Notes: generated by a model from the letters alone, not told the origin. Counted from the stretch's first letter, positions 1 through 9,054 are shown. The stretch: DNA of 64,000 nt from Eudoraea chungangensis (GCF_029360665.1 NZ_JARDUB010000001.1:496001-560000); one strand, 5' to 3'. Numbers and translations: made by a program.

Positions 1-981
1 GGTACTATAGGTTCCGTTATGTCTAATTTTTACATATTTGCCATTACCTCCTTTTCGGGTAGACTCCGTGACCGTTCCATCGGCAGTAGCCATAATTGGG
101 GTGCCTACAGGGGCCGCATAATCTGTGCCTCTATGAGGTCTTACTTTATACCCGTAGTATCTTATTCTTCTTTTGAGATTATATCTCGAAGAAATTCTAC
201 TAAATTTTACAGGTGCTCTTAAAAAAGTTCTCCGCAAGTTATTTGCTTCATCGTCAAAATAATCTACAATATTTTTTAAAGAATCTGATTCATATGCAAA
301 AGCGTATAGTGGTGTTCCATTATGTTCAAAATAGGCAGCCTCTATAGGCTCAGCACCAGCGTATATAGTATCATTAATATATCTTTCCTTATAGATAACC
401 TTAAATTTATCTCCCTTTTGTAATCTAAAGAAATCAATTGTCCATGCGTAGATGTCTGAGAGATTATTGGTAACATTGTAGTCTATTCCTTGATCCAATA
501 TTGCTTCTGAGAGTGAACTTTCAATAACTCCGGCGGCTTCTCTCATCACGTATTTAACTTGTTTTTTCTCTTTATATACCGAGACAGAATCCCGAAAGTC
601 AACAACGGTATAATTAATTAGATCATTTTGGTATACAAAGACTTCGGCTTTTTCTAGAGAATCCTTAGACTTTAGAATCAAATAAGGAGTGCCAACTCTA
701 ATTCTTCTTACATCAAAAGTGTCGCGATATTTTTCAGACACTTTTGCAATTTTTGGATAGTCAACATTGTTATTCTGCATTAACTTCCCAAAACTATCCC
801 CTTTGCGCACAGTATCTTGGGTAACAATGAAGTTTTCTAGGGTAAATCCATATTGCTTTTCAGGCAAAATAATCTGTGTAATGGCTTTTTCTTCCTTAGA
901 ATTTTCGGTACTTTTTTGGTTTTCTTGTTTGCAAGCTATTATGAAAACTAAGCTTAAGAATGTGCCCCAAAATTTATGCAT
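1..981 (-). CDS. M23 family metallopeptidase lipoprotein (C-terminus beyond window)
   Basis: Predicted cell-wall endopeptidase that would cut peptidoglycan cross-links from the periplasmic face. The start at 981 opens with a short hydrophobic segment ending in a lipobox (IIAC, Cys at about residue 17), so it is probably a lipoprotein. The middle resembles the LysM/OapA-like region that precedes many M23 domains. The zinc-binding HxxxD motif of M23 is seen as HRGTD near residue 283, followed by the typical G-T-P-I and A-D-G-T segments. The reading frame is still open at base 1, so the second H-x-H zinc motif lies outside. It follows the tryptophan dioxygenase gene on the same strand with only 2 bases between, suggesting cotranscription. 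Family call is firm; exact substrate bond is not known. Confidence 0.88.
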   Translation of the reverse strand, partial: MHKFWGTFLSLVFIIACKQENQKSTENSKEEKAITQIILPEKQYGFTLENFIVTQDTVRKGDSFGKLMQNNNVDYPKIAKVSEKYRDTFDVRRIRVGTPYLILKSKDSLEKAEVFVYQNDLINYTVVDFRDSVSVYKEKKQVKYVMREAAGVIESSLSEAILDQGIDYNVTNNLSDIYAWTIDFFRLQKGDKFKVIYKERYINDTIYAGAEPIEAAYFEHNGTPLYAFAYESDSLKNIVDYFDDEANNLRRTFLRAPVKFSRISSRYNLKRRIRYYGYKVRPHRGTDYAAPVGTPIMATADGTVTESTRKGGNGKYVKIRHNGTYST

Positions 982-983
982 AA

Positions 984-1952
984 TCAGTTTTTACTTTTTT
1001 CAGGATTAAAGTGGTGGTCTACCCACTCTTTCCCCCAATTACTTAATTCATCTTTTGAATACAAATTTGGAAAAAACACAACATGCTGGAAACTTGGAGG
1101 TAAATATTCCTTCCAATTAGTTCCTCCGGTGGCCTCAATAGAAGTATTATCTTGGTTTAGATAGCGATGGGCAGATCCCAAATGCATCAAAGGCCAGTTT
1201 ATGTTTGCGTTTATATCCATAACTTTTAACGCATCAATAAGCGCTTTATTATGCCTGCTCTTTTCAGGCATATCTAAATACTTATGATATATTGTATTCT
1301 TTTCTAATTGTTTAGCCGTACGTATAAAACGCGGCGTATATCTATATTCAAATTGCTTTAATGTAAGCGTCTTTTCCCCAGTGCGTAAATCTGTAGCTCC
1401 CTTCTTCCAATAAATTTTTTCATAAAGAGTTTCAATACTATCATTTTCAGTATATTTTCCTTCCTCCGAAACATGCACAAGATTTTCCAGGGGGGTGGCG
1501 TATAGTTCTATCATCCTATATTGTGCAGATTGAAATCCGCTTGCTGGTAGAAGAGCCATGCGATACTGAAGGAACTGCTCTCTTTCCATTCCCCGTATCA
1601 TAATACTAAAAGAAGAAATTAATGCTTTGTAGTAATTATTTATTCGGTTTAGTTTTTCAATGAAAAAGCTTTCCTTTTGGGATTTATCATCTACTATCTG
1701 TTTCTCTTCATGCAGAATAAGCTTAAAATACAGTTCTGTAATTTGATGATACATGATGAAGATTTCTTCATCTGGAAAGTGGGTTCGAGGAACCTGCAGA
1801 CTTAGAAGAGTGTCTAAGTGGATATAGTCCCAGTACGTAAGATATCTTTGGTATAGCAAGCCGTCCAAATAGGAGCTAATATCTTGCCCTGAATCTTTGT
1901 ATTTTTCCTGAAGTTTTAAAATTTGGGATTCAATTCGACCCTTATCTTCCAT
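984..1952 (-). CDS. kynA: Tryptophan 2,3-dioxygenase family protein
   Basis: Heme dioxygenase that opens the indole ring of L-tryptophan to N-formylkynurenine, the first step of the kynurenine pathway; cytosolic. The 322-residue protein carries TDO signatures: the Y-H-Q-I-T-E-L-Y-F-K-L stretch near residue 70 that lines the substrate pocket, the F-Q-S-x-Q-Y-R-M-I-E segment near residue 135, and a C-terminal H-R-Y-L followed by A-T-G-G-T-N-W-x-x-Y-L that matches the heme/substrate loop. It sits 7 bases downstream of the DUF3108 gene and 2 bases before the M23 peptidase gene, so the three form a minus-strand unit. Kynurenine-pathway partner 3-HAO lies at 37.5 kb, but kynureninase, kynurenine monooxygenase and formamidase are not in this window. 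Confidence 0.88.
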   Translation of the reverse strand: MEDKGRIESQILKLQEKYKDSGQDISSYLDGLLYQRYLTYWDYIHLDTLLSLQVPRTHFPDEEIFIMYHQITELYFKLILHEEKQIVDDKSQKESFFIEKLNRINNYYKALISSFSIMIRGMEREQFLQYRMALLPASGFQSAQYRMIELYATPLENLVHVSEEGKYTENDSIETLYEKIYWKKGATDLRTGEKTLTLKQFEYRYTPRFIRTAKQLEKNTIYHKYLDMPEKSRHNKALIDALKVMDINANINWPLMHLGSAHRYLNQDNTSIEATGGTNWKEYLPPSFQHVVFFPNLYSKDELSNWGKEWVDHHFNPEKSKN

Positions 1953-1959
1953 AGTACCC

Positions 1960-2781
1960 TTAATCCATTATGATCTGAAACTGGTGGGTTAGTCCGTTAA
2001 ATCCGTCTAGATCAGCTGTAATTGCTCCTATAACAAGATCAGCTTTTATTCTTATTGGGATTTTATTCCTGTCGTTAGACACCCAAAGTGCCAAACTCTC
2101 TTGCTCCTTAAAAACTCTCCCTGATTGAACAAGAGGAATAAACTTCAAACATTCCACTTTGCCAAATTTAGTTTTAAGAATCTCTTTACCCAAATACTTT
2201 AGCTTAAAATTAAAAATCCCGTCATCGTCATACAGAACTTTTAACTTAAGGGATTCCCCTTCCACCAAATCAGTAAAGTCGTAGTTATTCCTTAAATAAT
2301 AAAAAGCGGAGATAAGGTCTTGGACGCTGTCCTCAACCTTAAAATTCATTTGTTTGTTATTTTTTTTGTCATTTAATACGGCTACTTCTTTATTATGGTC
2401 AAAATTAATCTCCACATCTTTTGTATAACCGCCTTCATATATTTTTCTGACAAATCGATATGGTTTTCCATCTTTCTTGTCAAAATAGCTTTCATAGGTG
2501 TCGTCTACCTTAAAAAAAATGCTGGCAAAACCAGTCGTCTTCCCTTTACCAACCACATGATATACGGGAATACTATCTACCGTATCTGATTTCAGATGTA
2601 AGGTAGCATAGCTGGCATTTAAGATCCCATAATGCACTCTAAACTTTAGCCATTCTCCTGGCTTAAAAGCAGTTTTATCTTTCGGCACTGAGGTTTCGTC
2701 CGCAAAAGATTCCAGAGAGGCGTACTGTCCACTTAAGGAAAAAGTAACAACTATTACGATAAAAAGGATAAATCTTTTCAT
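1960..2781 (-). CDS. DUF3108 domain-containing exported protein
   Basis: About 273 residues starting at MKRFILF, where a clear Sec signal peptide begins; an in-frame upstream start at 2808 would put nine extra residues before it and is less likely. The mature part is a beta-rich domain matching DUF3108: it starts with a P-G-E-W-L-K-F-R-V-H-Y-G segment, contains the V-D-D-T-Y-E-S-Y-F motif, and ends with a predicted beta-strand K-I-P-I-R-I-K-A-D. Probably periplasmic; molecular role unknown in the family. It is the first gene of the DUF3108–TDO–M23 unit. The upstream 400-bp gap holds the terminator of the preceding hppD gene. Confidence 0.8.
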   Translation of the reverse strand: MKRFILFIVIVVTFSLSGQYASLESFADETSVPKDKTAFKPGEWLKFRVHYGILNASYATLHLKSDTVDSIPVYHVVGKGKTTGFASIFFKVDDTYESYFDKKDGKPYRFVRKIYEGGYTKDVEINFDHNKEVAVLNDKKNNKQMNFKVEDSVQDLISAFYYLRNNYDFTDLVEGESLKLKVLYDDDGIFNFKLKYLGKEILKTKFGKVECLKFIPLVQSGRVFKEQESLALWVSNDRNKIPIRIKADLVIGAITADLDGFNGLTHQFQIIMD

Positions 2782-2808
2782 AACCTCTATTCTATTCAAA
2801 AATATCAA

Positions 2809-3215
2809 AAAGCAATAAGACTAAATTGCTATTAACATTATCTTAAACAAAAATTATTCCAAAGTATTGTATAAAATACGGATAAGCTCCACATTTTTAG
2901 CCTGCTACGATGCTTCATACTTCTTTCGTATACAGACATAGTTTAGTTTTAAAATAAACCCAACTTAAAAGGAATTCTTGTAGGTATATACAAAAAAAAG
3001 CCCCGATGAGCATCGGGGCTTTTCCTAAATAACCAACCAAACTTTAAATTATGAAAAACCAATACTTAAAGTTATAAGGGAACCACCCCTTATTTGATAT
3101 CAAATTTAATGCAATTAGTATTTTTAGAAAAGGTTTTAACTTTCTTTAACTAGTGCCTTAACAATAATTAATACTTTGGCCATTGAATTTGGCAATACAT
3201 TAAGAAAATAGACTC
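2809..3215. other. 407-bp gap with stacked inverted repeats, no protein gene
   Basis: No credible protein gene of normal size. The part nearest hppD (about 2992–3105) is structured: a GC-rich terminator at 2996–3023, a 7-bp stem/6-base loop hairpin at 3074–3093, and a perfect 14-bp palindrome (ATTTGATATCAAAT) at 3092–3105. On the plus strand a flavobacterial-looking leader (AACCAACCAAAC) precedes an eight-codon open frame at 3051–3077 (MKNQYLKL). The half nearest the DUF3108 gene (2809–2990) is AT-rich and should hold that gene's promoter; I see only an imperfect -7 box. Confidence 0.6.
2992..3025 (-). terminator. Strong rho-independent terminator after hppD
   Basis: Perfect stem AGCCCCGATG / CATCGGGGCT (2999–3008 and 3011–3020) with a two-base loop, flanked by eight A on the plus strand, which become a U tract for minus-strand transcripts coming from hppD. 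Because four T also follow on the plus strand the hairpin may work in both directions. Confidence 0.85.
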
Positions 3216-4358
3216 TTATAATGTGCCTCTGGCTTCCTGTTCTCTTTCAATTGCCTCAAACAATGCCTTAAAATTTCCTTTGCCAAAAGACTTGGCTCCT
3301 TTTCTTTGGATTATTTCAATAAACATTGTTGGTCTATCCAGAACAGGCTTGGTAAATATTTGTAATAAGTATCCTTCATCATCTCGATCAATTAAGATTC
3401 CAAGCTCTTTAAGTGGTTCTAATTCTTCGTCTATTTCACCCACTCTATCTAAAACATCGTCATAATAACTGGAAGGTACTGTTAAAAATTCTACCCCTCT
3501 ATCTCTTAAACCCGATACGGTCTCAATTATGTTATTTGTCGCCATGGCCATATGCTGTACCCCAGCCCCATTGTAAAACTGAATATACTCCTCTATTTGA
3601 GATTTCTTTCGCCCATCTGCAGGTTCGTTAATAGGAAATTTAATTCTGCCATTACCATTACTCATCACCTTGCTCATCAAAGCAGTGTAGTCTGTAGAAA
3701 TATCTTTGTCATCAAAGGATACTAATTGGGCAAACCCCATAACCTTGGCATAAAATTCACACCATTTATTCATTTCATTCCACCCAACATTACCCACCAT
3801 ATGATCAATATATCTCAGTCCAACTGATGTTGGTTGATATCTTGGATTCCAACTCGAATAACCTGGCAGAAATACCCCGTGATAATCTTTTCTCTCAACA
3901 AAAAGATGTACCGTTTCTCCATAGGTATGGATTCCGGAAATAACCGCCCTACCGTCCTCATCTTCTAAAACTTCTGGCGTCATATAACTCTCGGCTCCTC
4001 TGCTCGTAGTTTCCCTATAACTACTTGCAGAATCTGCAACCCATAAAGCAATAGCCTTAACTCCATCACCATGAGCATCTACATGCCTGTTTATTTCGCC
4101 TCCTGCAACCAAGGATGAGGTTAATACCAATCTAATTTTGTCTTGTTGTATTACGTAGGAAACTCTGTCTTTTAATCCAGTTTCAAGGCCTGCGTAGGCC
4201 AATGGTTGAAATCCCCATGCCGACATATAATAATAGGCTGCCTGTTTTGCATTCCCTACATAAAGTTCCACATAGTCGGTTCCTAATAACGGAAGAAAAT
4301 CTTTGGCCTCAGGGTTTTCTTTTGGTAATTCTATAGATTCGTTTTCTTGTATTTTCAT
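3216..4358 (-). CDS. hppD: 4-hydroxyphenylpyruvate dioxygenase
   Basis: Fe(II) enzyme of tyrosine breakdown that turns 4-hydroxyphenylpyruvate into homogentisate with loss of CO2; cytosolic. The 380-residue protein has the two glyoxalase-like (vicinal oxygen chelate) halves of the family. The three iron ligands are visible in the C-terminal half: His in Y-I-D-H-M-V-G-N-V near residue 184, His in G-V-Q-H-M-A near residue 271, and Glu in F-I-E-I-I-Q-R-K-G near residue 353. Homogentisate dioxygenase, often its neighbour in related genomes, is not seen here. A possible promoter (TTTTTG, 23 bases, GATATTTG) lies at 4494–4529, about 135 bases upstream of the start; it is imperfect. The gene ends in the strong terminator near 3000. 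Confidence 0.93.
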   Translation of the reverse strand: MKIQENESIELPKENPEAKDFLPLLGTDYVELYVGNAKQAAYYYMSAWGFQPLAYAGLETGLKDRVSYVIQQDKIRLVLTSSLVAGGEINRHVDAHGDGVKAIALWVADSASSYRETTSRGAESYMTPEVLEDEDGRAVISGIHTYGETVHLFVERKDYHGVFLPGYSSWNPRYQPTSVGLRYIDHMVGNVGWNEMNKWCEFYAKVMGFAQLVSFDDKDISTDYTALMSKVMSNGNGRIKFPINEPADGRKKSQIEEYIQFYNGAGVQHMAMATNNIIETVSGLRDRGVEFLTVPSSYYDDVLDRVGEIDEELEPLKELGILIDRDDEGYLLQIFTKPVLDRPTMFIEIIQRKGAKSFGKGNFKALFEAIEREQEARGTL

Positions 4359-4549
4359 GATTTGTCAAATTGATTTTATGATATAATATTCGTATTAAAT
4401 GCTAATTTTCTACTCAGCCTTACGTATTACCACATTGCTCTTAAATGAGCAGATATATCAATCCTGTGCATAAAAATATTGTTTTGTAGGGGCCAAATAT
4501 CGGAAAAATACCCCTAATTAGTTACAAAAACATTTAAAGTCTATGTAGC

Positions 4550-6838
4550 TTAGAACCAAAATCCTAGGCTAAAAAAAACATTCCCGTCATTTAATTCGGG
4601 AGACCAAGAATACATCACATTAACAGGGCCAAAAAATGATTCCCAACCATAGCTCAATCCGTAGCCCGAATAGTCGGGAAGGGTAAACCACTCCCCTGTT
4701 CTAAAAAGATCATCTTCCACATTGGCAAAATTAACGGTAAACATCAAATGGTGTTTTCTAACAAACTCATAGTCCAGACGACCGTATGCCTTTACATAGC
4801 TATTACCCGGTAGGCTTAAAAAATCATACCCAACAAAAGGTACAAAATTATTAATTAGTTCATTCCCATATCCACCTAAAACAAAGTCTAAGGCTTTCAC
4901 TTCGGAAATCCCAAGCTTAAAGCCCCCACCCGTTTCTAAATTTAAGGACAGATTTCTAACTATGGGAAATGCCCCTCCCATTCTTGCTTTGGCAATTGAA
5001 AATTCCTTAAAATTATTATTGTAATCTGAAGAGAATAGATAAAGATGAAAATCTCCATCAAAAAAGAGCCCCTTAGTTGGGAAATAACGATCGTTATAGG
5101 TATCCAGGATTAACTTACCATACGAGCTGTAATAATTACTATTTTCGAAGTAGATTCTCCCATTATTCCCGGTTGGCACTTCAGGAAGACTATCAATAAA
5201 TGTCCTGGTACTGTATTTTAATAATTTGTGTTCAACACCTACAATAAAAGCAAATTCTTCTTTTAAAACAGTTTGCAAATAAACCTGGTTTGTAAAGTCA
5301 GAAACATTTAAATTAATCTCATTTATGTTATCGTCTTGTAGGGTTCTGAAATTAGATTGAATCACATCAAAATTAATTTCATAATCAAAGACATTTAGTT
5401 GAGAATTAATTCCAAAACTCCAATAAGAGCCTTTGTCTAAATAATACTGAAAATTATACCGAATATTATCTCCTAATGCAAAATCTATTGATGCGACATC
5501 ATCCTTGAAAAAAAGATTTTTCTTTGTTAAGTTAATTAGTGCCGCCGTTTTATATAAATCATCGTAGTGAACGGCAATTCTTAAAAAAGCCTTATTGGGA
5601 TTCTCTATTAGTTTAAGAACTAAATCCTCCCCGTCAATCCCTGAGGAAAGCCTATATCTAATAGACTTAAAGTTATTCGTTGCCGCTAGATTGCTAATCC
5701 CCTGCTGTAACTTTGCAAAAGTAGTCCTAGCTGGTAAATTAAGACGTAGCTTTCCTTTTATATAAGCTCTTGAATAATTTACATTCCCCTCAAGGACTAG
5801 GTGGTTAATAGTAATAGAATCATTCTCCTTTATTGTATTAACTTCCGAATTTGACTTACGCTGTACACCAGCAACTTTTTGTAATTCTTTTAGTTTTTCT
5901 TTAGCCGCCAATTCGCCGCTAGAAATAATTGGATCCTTCATGTCAAAATCCATTACGGAAAAATCGTCTATTTCTGGTTTAATATAAATATCTGTTAGGC
6001 CCACTTTAGACTTCATATCGTCTACCGTCCTAAAATTATTTATTTGTAATAATATATCTGTAGCAGAATTGAGTTCTTCTCTATCTCTTAGTTTATGCTG
6101 CACATCTACCCCAATAATTAAATCGGCACCCAGAGCTTTTACTTCATCTATGGGGTAGTTATTAAGAACTCCCCCGTCAATTAAAATGGCTCCATCAATC
6201 TCAGCAGGTTCAAATAGGGAGGGAAAGGTTCCACTAGCCATAACTGCTTCTGGCAAATACCCTCTATTCAAAATCACCTGCTGACCTTTTTCCATATCCG
6301 TTGCCATACAGAAAAAGGAGATGGGGAGATCTTCAAAATTCTCAACATCTCTCACATGATACAACAGGCGAACTAATTCGTTATATATTGATTGACCTCT
6401 GCTGATAGACTGCGGAAACGATATTTTAAATTTATCGAAAGGCAGGCTTAAGGCATATCTCTCAGAATCTTCCTTTTCGTAAAAAGTCATGGCCCCTCTA
6501 GGCAAATTATCCTGAATCAAAGTATTAAAATCAGCCTTTCTAAAAATAGAATCCAATTCCGACGCCGTATATCCTGAGGCATATAATGCCCCGACTATGG
6601 CACCCATGCTTGTTCCTCCTATATAGTCGATCTGAATTCCAGCCTCTTCGATAACCTTCAACGCCCCAATATGAGCCATTCCCTTTGCTCCACCACCACT
6701 AAGAACCAGGCCTACTTTGACCGACTTTTTATCCGGTAACTCCTGAGAAAACAACCCTACATACCCAAATAAAAAAAACAGCAAAAATGTTGTTTTCAAA
6801 GAATTCTTCCTAAGGTTTATTCTAGTGAAATTTTTCAT
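4550..6838 (-). CDS. Patatin-like phospholipase fused to POTRA/outer-membrane barrel
   Basis: A 762-residue exported protein with a signal peptide (residues 1–31, ending near FSQE). Residues about 40–240 form a patatin lipase domain: the oxyanion motif G-G-G-A-K-G-M, the nucleophile elbow G-T-S-M-G, and the D-G-G motif carrying the catalytic Asp. A region near residues 330–420 looks like one POTRA repeat, and the rest is a beta-barrel of the Omp85/BamA type ending in aromatic F-W-F. This architecture matches the PlpD-type (type Vd) secretion proteins, in which the barrel places a lipase domain at the surface or periplasm. Its start overlaps the end of uvrC by 17 bases, so the two are probably cotranscribed. 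Confidence 0.88.
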   Translation of the reverse strand: MKNFTRINLRKNSLKTTFLLFFLFGYVGLFSQELPDKKSVKVGLVLSGGGAKGMAHIGALKVIEEAGIQIDYIGGTSMGAIVGALYASGYTASELDSIFRKADFNTLIQDNLPRGAMTFYEKEDSERYALSLPFDKFKISFPQSISRGQSIYNELVRLLYHVRDVENFEDLPISFFCMATDMEKGQQVILNRGYLPEAVMASGTFPSLFEPAEIDGAILIDGGVLNNYPIDEVKALGADLIIGVDVQHKLRDREELNSATDILLQINNFRTVDDMKSKVGLTDIYIKPEIDDFSVMDFDMKDPIISSGELAAKEKLKELQKVAGVQRKSNSEVNTIKENDSITINHLVLEGNVNYSRAYIKGKLRLNLPARTTFAKLQQGISNLAATNNFKSIRYRLSSGIDGEDLVLKLIENPNKAFLRIAVHYDDLYKTAALINLTKKNLFFKDDVASIDFALGDNIRYNFQYYLDKGSYWSFGINSQLNVFDYEINFDVIQSNFRTLQDDNINEINLNVSDFTNQVYLQTVLKEEFAFIVGVEHKLLKYSTRTFIDSLPEVPTGNNGRIYFENSNYYSSYGKLILDTYNDRYFPTKGLFFDGDFHLYLFSSDYNNNFKEFSIAKARMGGAFPIVRNLSLNLETGGGFKLGISEVKALDFVLGGYGNELINNFVPFVGYDFLSLPGNSYVKAYGRLDYEFVRKHHLMFTVNFANVEDDLFRTGEWFTLPDYSGYGLSYGWESFFGPVNVMYSWSPELNDGNVFFSLGFWF

Positions 6839-8609
6839 AAATTTTCTTTGCCATTACCTTTCCGGTTACCTCTGAAAGTTCTTCCAAAGAAGCTTTTTTA
6901 ATTCTCTTAACTGATTTGAACTTTTTCAACAATTCTGTGGCTGTTTTTTCTCCTATTCCCTTTATACTTTCTATTTCTGAAGAAATAGCACTTTTACTCC
7001 TCTTATTTCTATGATGTGTAATTCCAAATCTATGTGCCTCATTTCTAAGTTGTTGAATAATTTTTAAAGATTCTGATTTTTTATCGAGGTATAGAGGAAT
7101 AGGATCTTCTGGAAAATATATTTCTTCTAGTCGTTTGGCTATTCCAACTATCGCAGTTTTTCCTCTTAAACCCAATATATCCAGGCTCTTCAATGCCGAT
7201 GACAACTGACCTTTTCCTCCATCAATAACAATTAATTGTGGCAGACTGGCCTCCTCTTCTAAAAGCCTTCTATACCTTCGATGAACAACTTCTTCCATTG
7301 ACTTATAATCATCCGGCCCCTCTACTGTTTTTATATTGTAATGCCTGTAATCCTTTTTAGATGGTTTTCCGTCTTTAAAAACCACGCAGGCTGCCACTGG
7401 ATTACTCCCTTGTATATTTGAATTATCAAAACATTCTATATGTCTAGGCTCTTCAGATAGTCTTAGGTCTGTTTTCATCTGAGCCATTATTCTATTGATA
7501 TGTCTATCCGGGTCTATGATTTTAATTTGCTTAAAACGTTCTTGTCTATAGAATTTGGCATTTCTTTCAGAGAGTTCAACCAATTTTTTCTTGTCACCAA
7601 GTTTAGGAACTATTACACTTATTTGAGAGGGAAGGGTACAGTCAAAGGGTAAAAAAACCTTTTTAGAAGCAGAATTAAACCTCATTCTCAATTCCACGAT
7701 GGCGAGCTCTAGTAAATCCCGATCAGATTCTTGTAATTTCTTCTTTATTTCGATAGTATGCGATCTCACAATAGAACCGTGAGATAATTGTAAAAAGTTC
7801 ACATAGGCAAATTCATTGTCCGAAATAATGCTAAAAACATCAACGTCATTAATTTTAGGATTTACAATGGTAGATTTGGCTTGATAATTTTGAAGAATGT
7901 CTATTTTCTCTTTAATCAATTGTGCCTCTTCATACTTCATATTGTCGGCAAGACCTTGCATTTGTCCTTTAAAATAATGCAATGAAGATTTGAAATTTCC
8001 TTTTATAATTTCTCTTATATCCTTTATTTGTTGATTATACTCTTCTACCGATTGTAAATTAACACAAGGGCCTTTGCAATTTCCCAGATGATATTCTAAA
8101 CATAATTTATACTTCCCTGCATCGATTTTTTCTTGAGACAGATCGTAATTACAGGTTCTTAATGGATAAACACTTCTTATTAGTTCCAGAAGAACTTTTA
8201 CCGTTTTCATACTGGTATAGGGGCCAAAATATTCCGAACCATCTTTAATTAATTTACGGGTTGGGAAAACTCTTGGAAATCTTTCATTTTTAATACAAAT
8301 CCAGGGATAGGACTTGTCGTCTTTTAGAAGCACATTATATCTAGGCTGGCGTTCCTTTATTAAATTACTCTCTAATAACAGCGCATCGGATTCCGTTTTT
8401 ACCACAATGTGTTTAATACTGTCAATCTTCTTAACCATTACGCGGGTCTTCCCATTGGGGTGGGTTTTCGTAAAGTAAGAACTAACTCGTTTCTTTAAGT
8501 TTTTTGCTTTTCCAACATACAATATTTTATCTTCCCTATCAAAGAACTGATAAACACCAGGACTAGTAGGTAGTGTATTTATTTTTACAGATAAGGATAT
8601 GTCTGTCAT
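6822..8609 (-). CDS. uvrC: Excinuclease ABC subunit C
   Basis: Dual-incision nuclease of nucleotide excision repair, acting with UvrA and UvrB. The 595-residue length is normal. The order of domains is complete: GIY-YIG nuclease at residues 12–95 (P-G-V-Y-Q-F-F ... I-L-Y-V-G-K-A-K-N-L), Cys-containing region near 155–180, UVR motif near residue 220, an RNase-H-like C-terminal nuclease (E-C-F-D-N-S-N-I-Q-G near residue 390; V-I-D-G-G-K-G-Q near 460), and helix-hairpin-helix repeats at the C-terminus. Start ATG at 8609. A plausible promoter lies at 8656–8691. The 3' end overlaps the patatin-barrel gene by 17 bases. Confidence 0.96.
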   Translation of the reverse strand: MTDISLSVKINTLPTSPGVYQFFDREDKILYVGKAKNLKKRVSSYFTKTHPNGKTRVMVKKIDSIKHIVVKTESDALLLESNLIKERQPRYNVLLKDDKSYPWICIKNERFPRVFPTRKLIKDGSEYFGPYTSMKTVKVLLELIRSVYPLRTCNYDLSQEKIDAGKYKLCLEYHLGNCKGPCVNLQSVEEYNQQIKDIREIIKGNFKSSLHYFKGQMQGLADNMKYEEAQLIKEKIDILQNYQAKSTIVNPKINDVDVFSIISDNEFAYVNFLQLSHGSIVRSHTIEIKKKLQESDRDLLELAIVELRMRFNSASKKVFLPFDCTLPSQISVIVPKLGDKKKLVELSERNAKFYRQERFKQIKIIDPDRHINRIMAQMKTDLRLSEEPRHIECFDNSNIQGSNPVAACVVFKDGKPSKKDYRHYNIKTVEGPDDYKSMEEVVHRRYRRLLEEEASLPQLIVIDGGKGQLSSALKSLDILGLRGKTAIVGIAKRLEEIYFPEDPIPLYLDKKSESLKIIQQLRNEAHRFGITHHRNKRSKSAISSEIESIKGIGEKTATELLKKFKSVKRIKKASLEELSEVTGKVMAKKIYEKFH

Positions 8610-8655
8610 AGATAATTTGCCAAGTCAATGAATGATGAATAGCTAAGACTTAATA

Positions 8656-8691
8656 CAAAATTAAATTAGTCATTTTACAACTCCTATCAAA
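8656..8691 (-). promoter_or_regulatory. Candidate promoter of uvrC
   Basis: On the minus strand TTTG (8691–8688), a 24-base spacer, then TAATTTTG (8663–8656), matching the Bacteroidetes -33/-7 pattern, about 47 bases before the uvrC start. The spacer is slightly long, so this is tentative. Confidence 0.4.
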
Positions 8692-8746
8692 GTTTAAGGT
8701 CTATTCAAAAAACGGGCCGTAATTTACCTTTCCTTAACATCAATAA

Positions 8747-8781
8747 TTTGTGTTATTGGTTTAGTTTTTTTTGTACCTTTT
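8747..8781 (+). promoter_or_regulatory. Candidate plus-strand promoter upstream of the microprotein
   Basis: TTTG at 8747–8750, a 23-base spacer, and TACCTTTT at 8774–8781 (7 of 8 positions of TAnnTTTG). It would give a roughly 180-base leader before the small reading frame at 8968. The rest of the 358-bp gap 8610–8967 is AT-rich with no other recognisable feature. Confidence 0.35.
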
Positions 8782-8967
8782 TATCGCTTACGAAGCCCTT
8801 AATTTTAGAAGGTATTCTTCCAAACAATTTATTAAACCTGTCATGAAATTGTAATATTAATGTTAAGAATATTATAAAAATCATGTATTTCATCGATAAA
8901 AGTGCGCTCTTTATGGAGCTAAAAAGATATTTTTATTTATCTTTATGTCGTAAATTTAAACGACTAC

Positions 8968-9054
8968 ATGGAAAATTATATCATCACTCTAGGTTTATAC
9001 CTTGGTCTGATGCTATTTATTAGAATATATTTTGCAGTTGCAGCAAAAGACTAG
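8968..9054 (+). CDS. Possible 28-residue membrane microprotein
   Basis: Open frame of 28 codons starting at ATG 8968. After M-E-N-Y it is almost one continuous hydrophobic helix (IITLGLYLGLMLFIRIYFAV) ending in A-A-K-D, the shape of a single-pass membrane microprotein. It lies in the same direction as, and 48 bases before, the 5-formyl-THF cyclo-ligase gene. No family recognised. A chance frame is possible because the region is AT-rich, but the hydrophobic layout and the tidy short charged tail favour a real gene. Confidence 0.4.
   Translation: MENYIITLGLYLGLMLFIRIYFAVAAKD

Noticed and set aside
19-222. Plus-strand frame at the left edge
   Set aside because: Antisense of the M23 catalytic domain, which has clear motifs on the minus strand.
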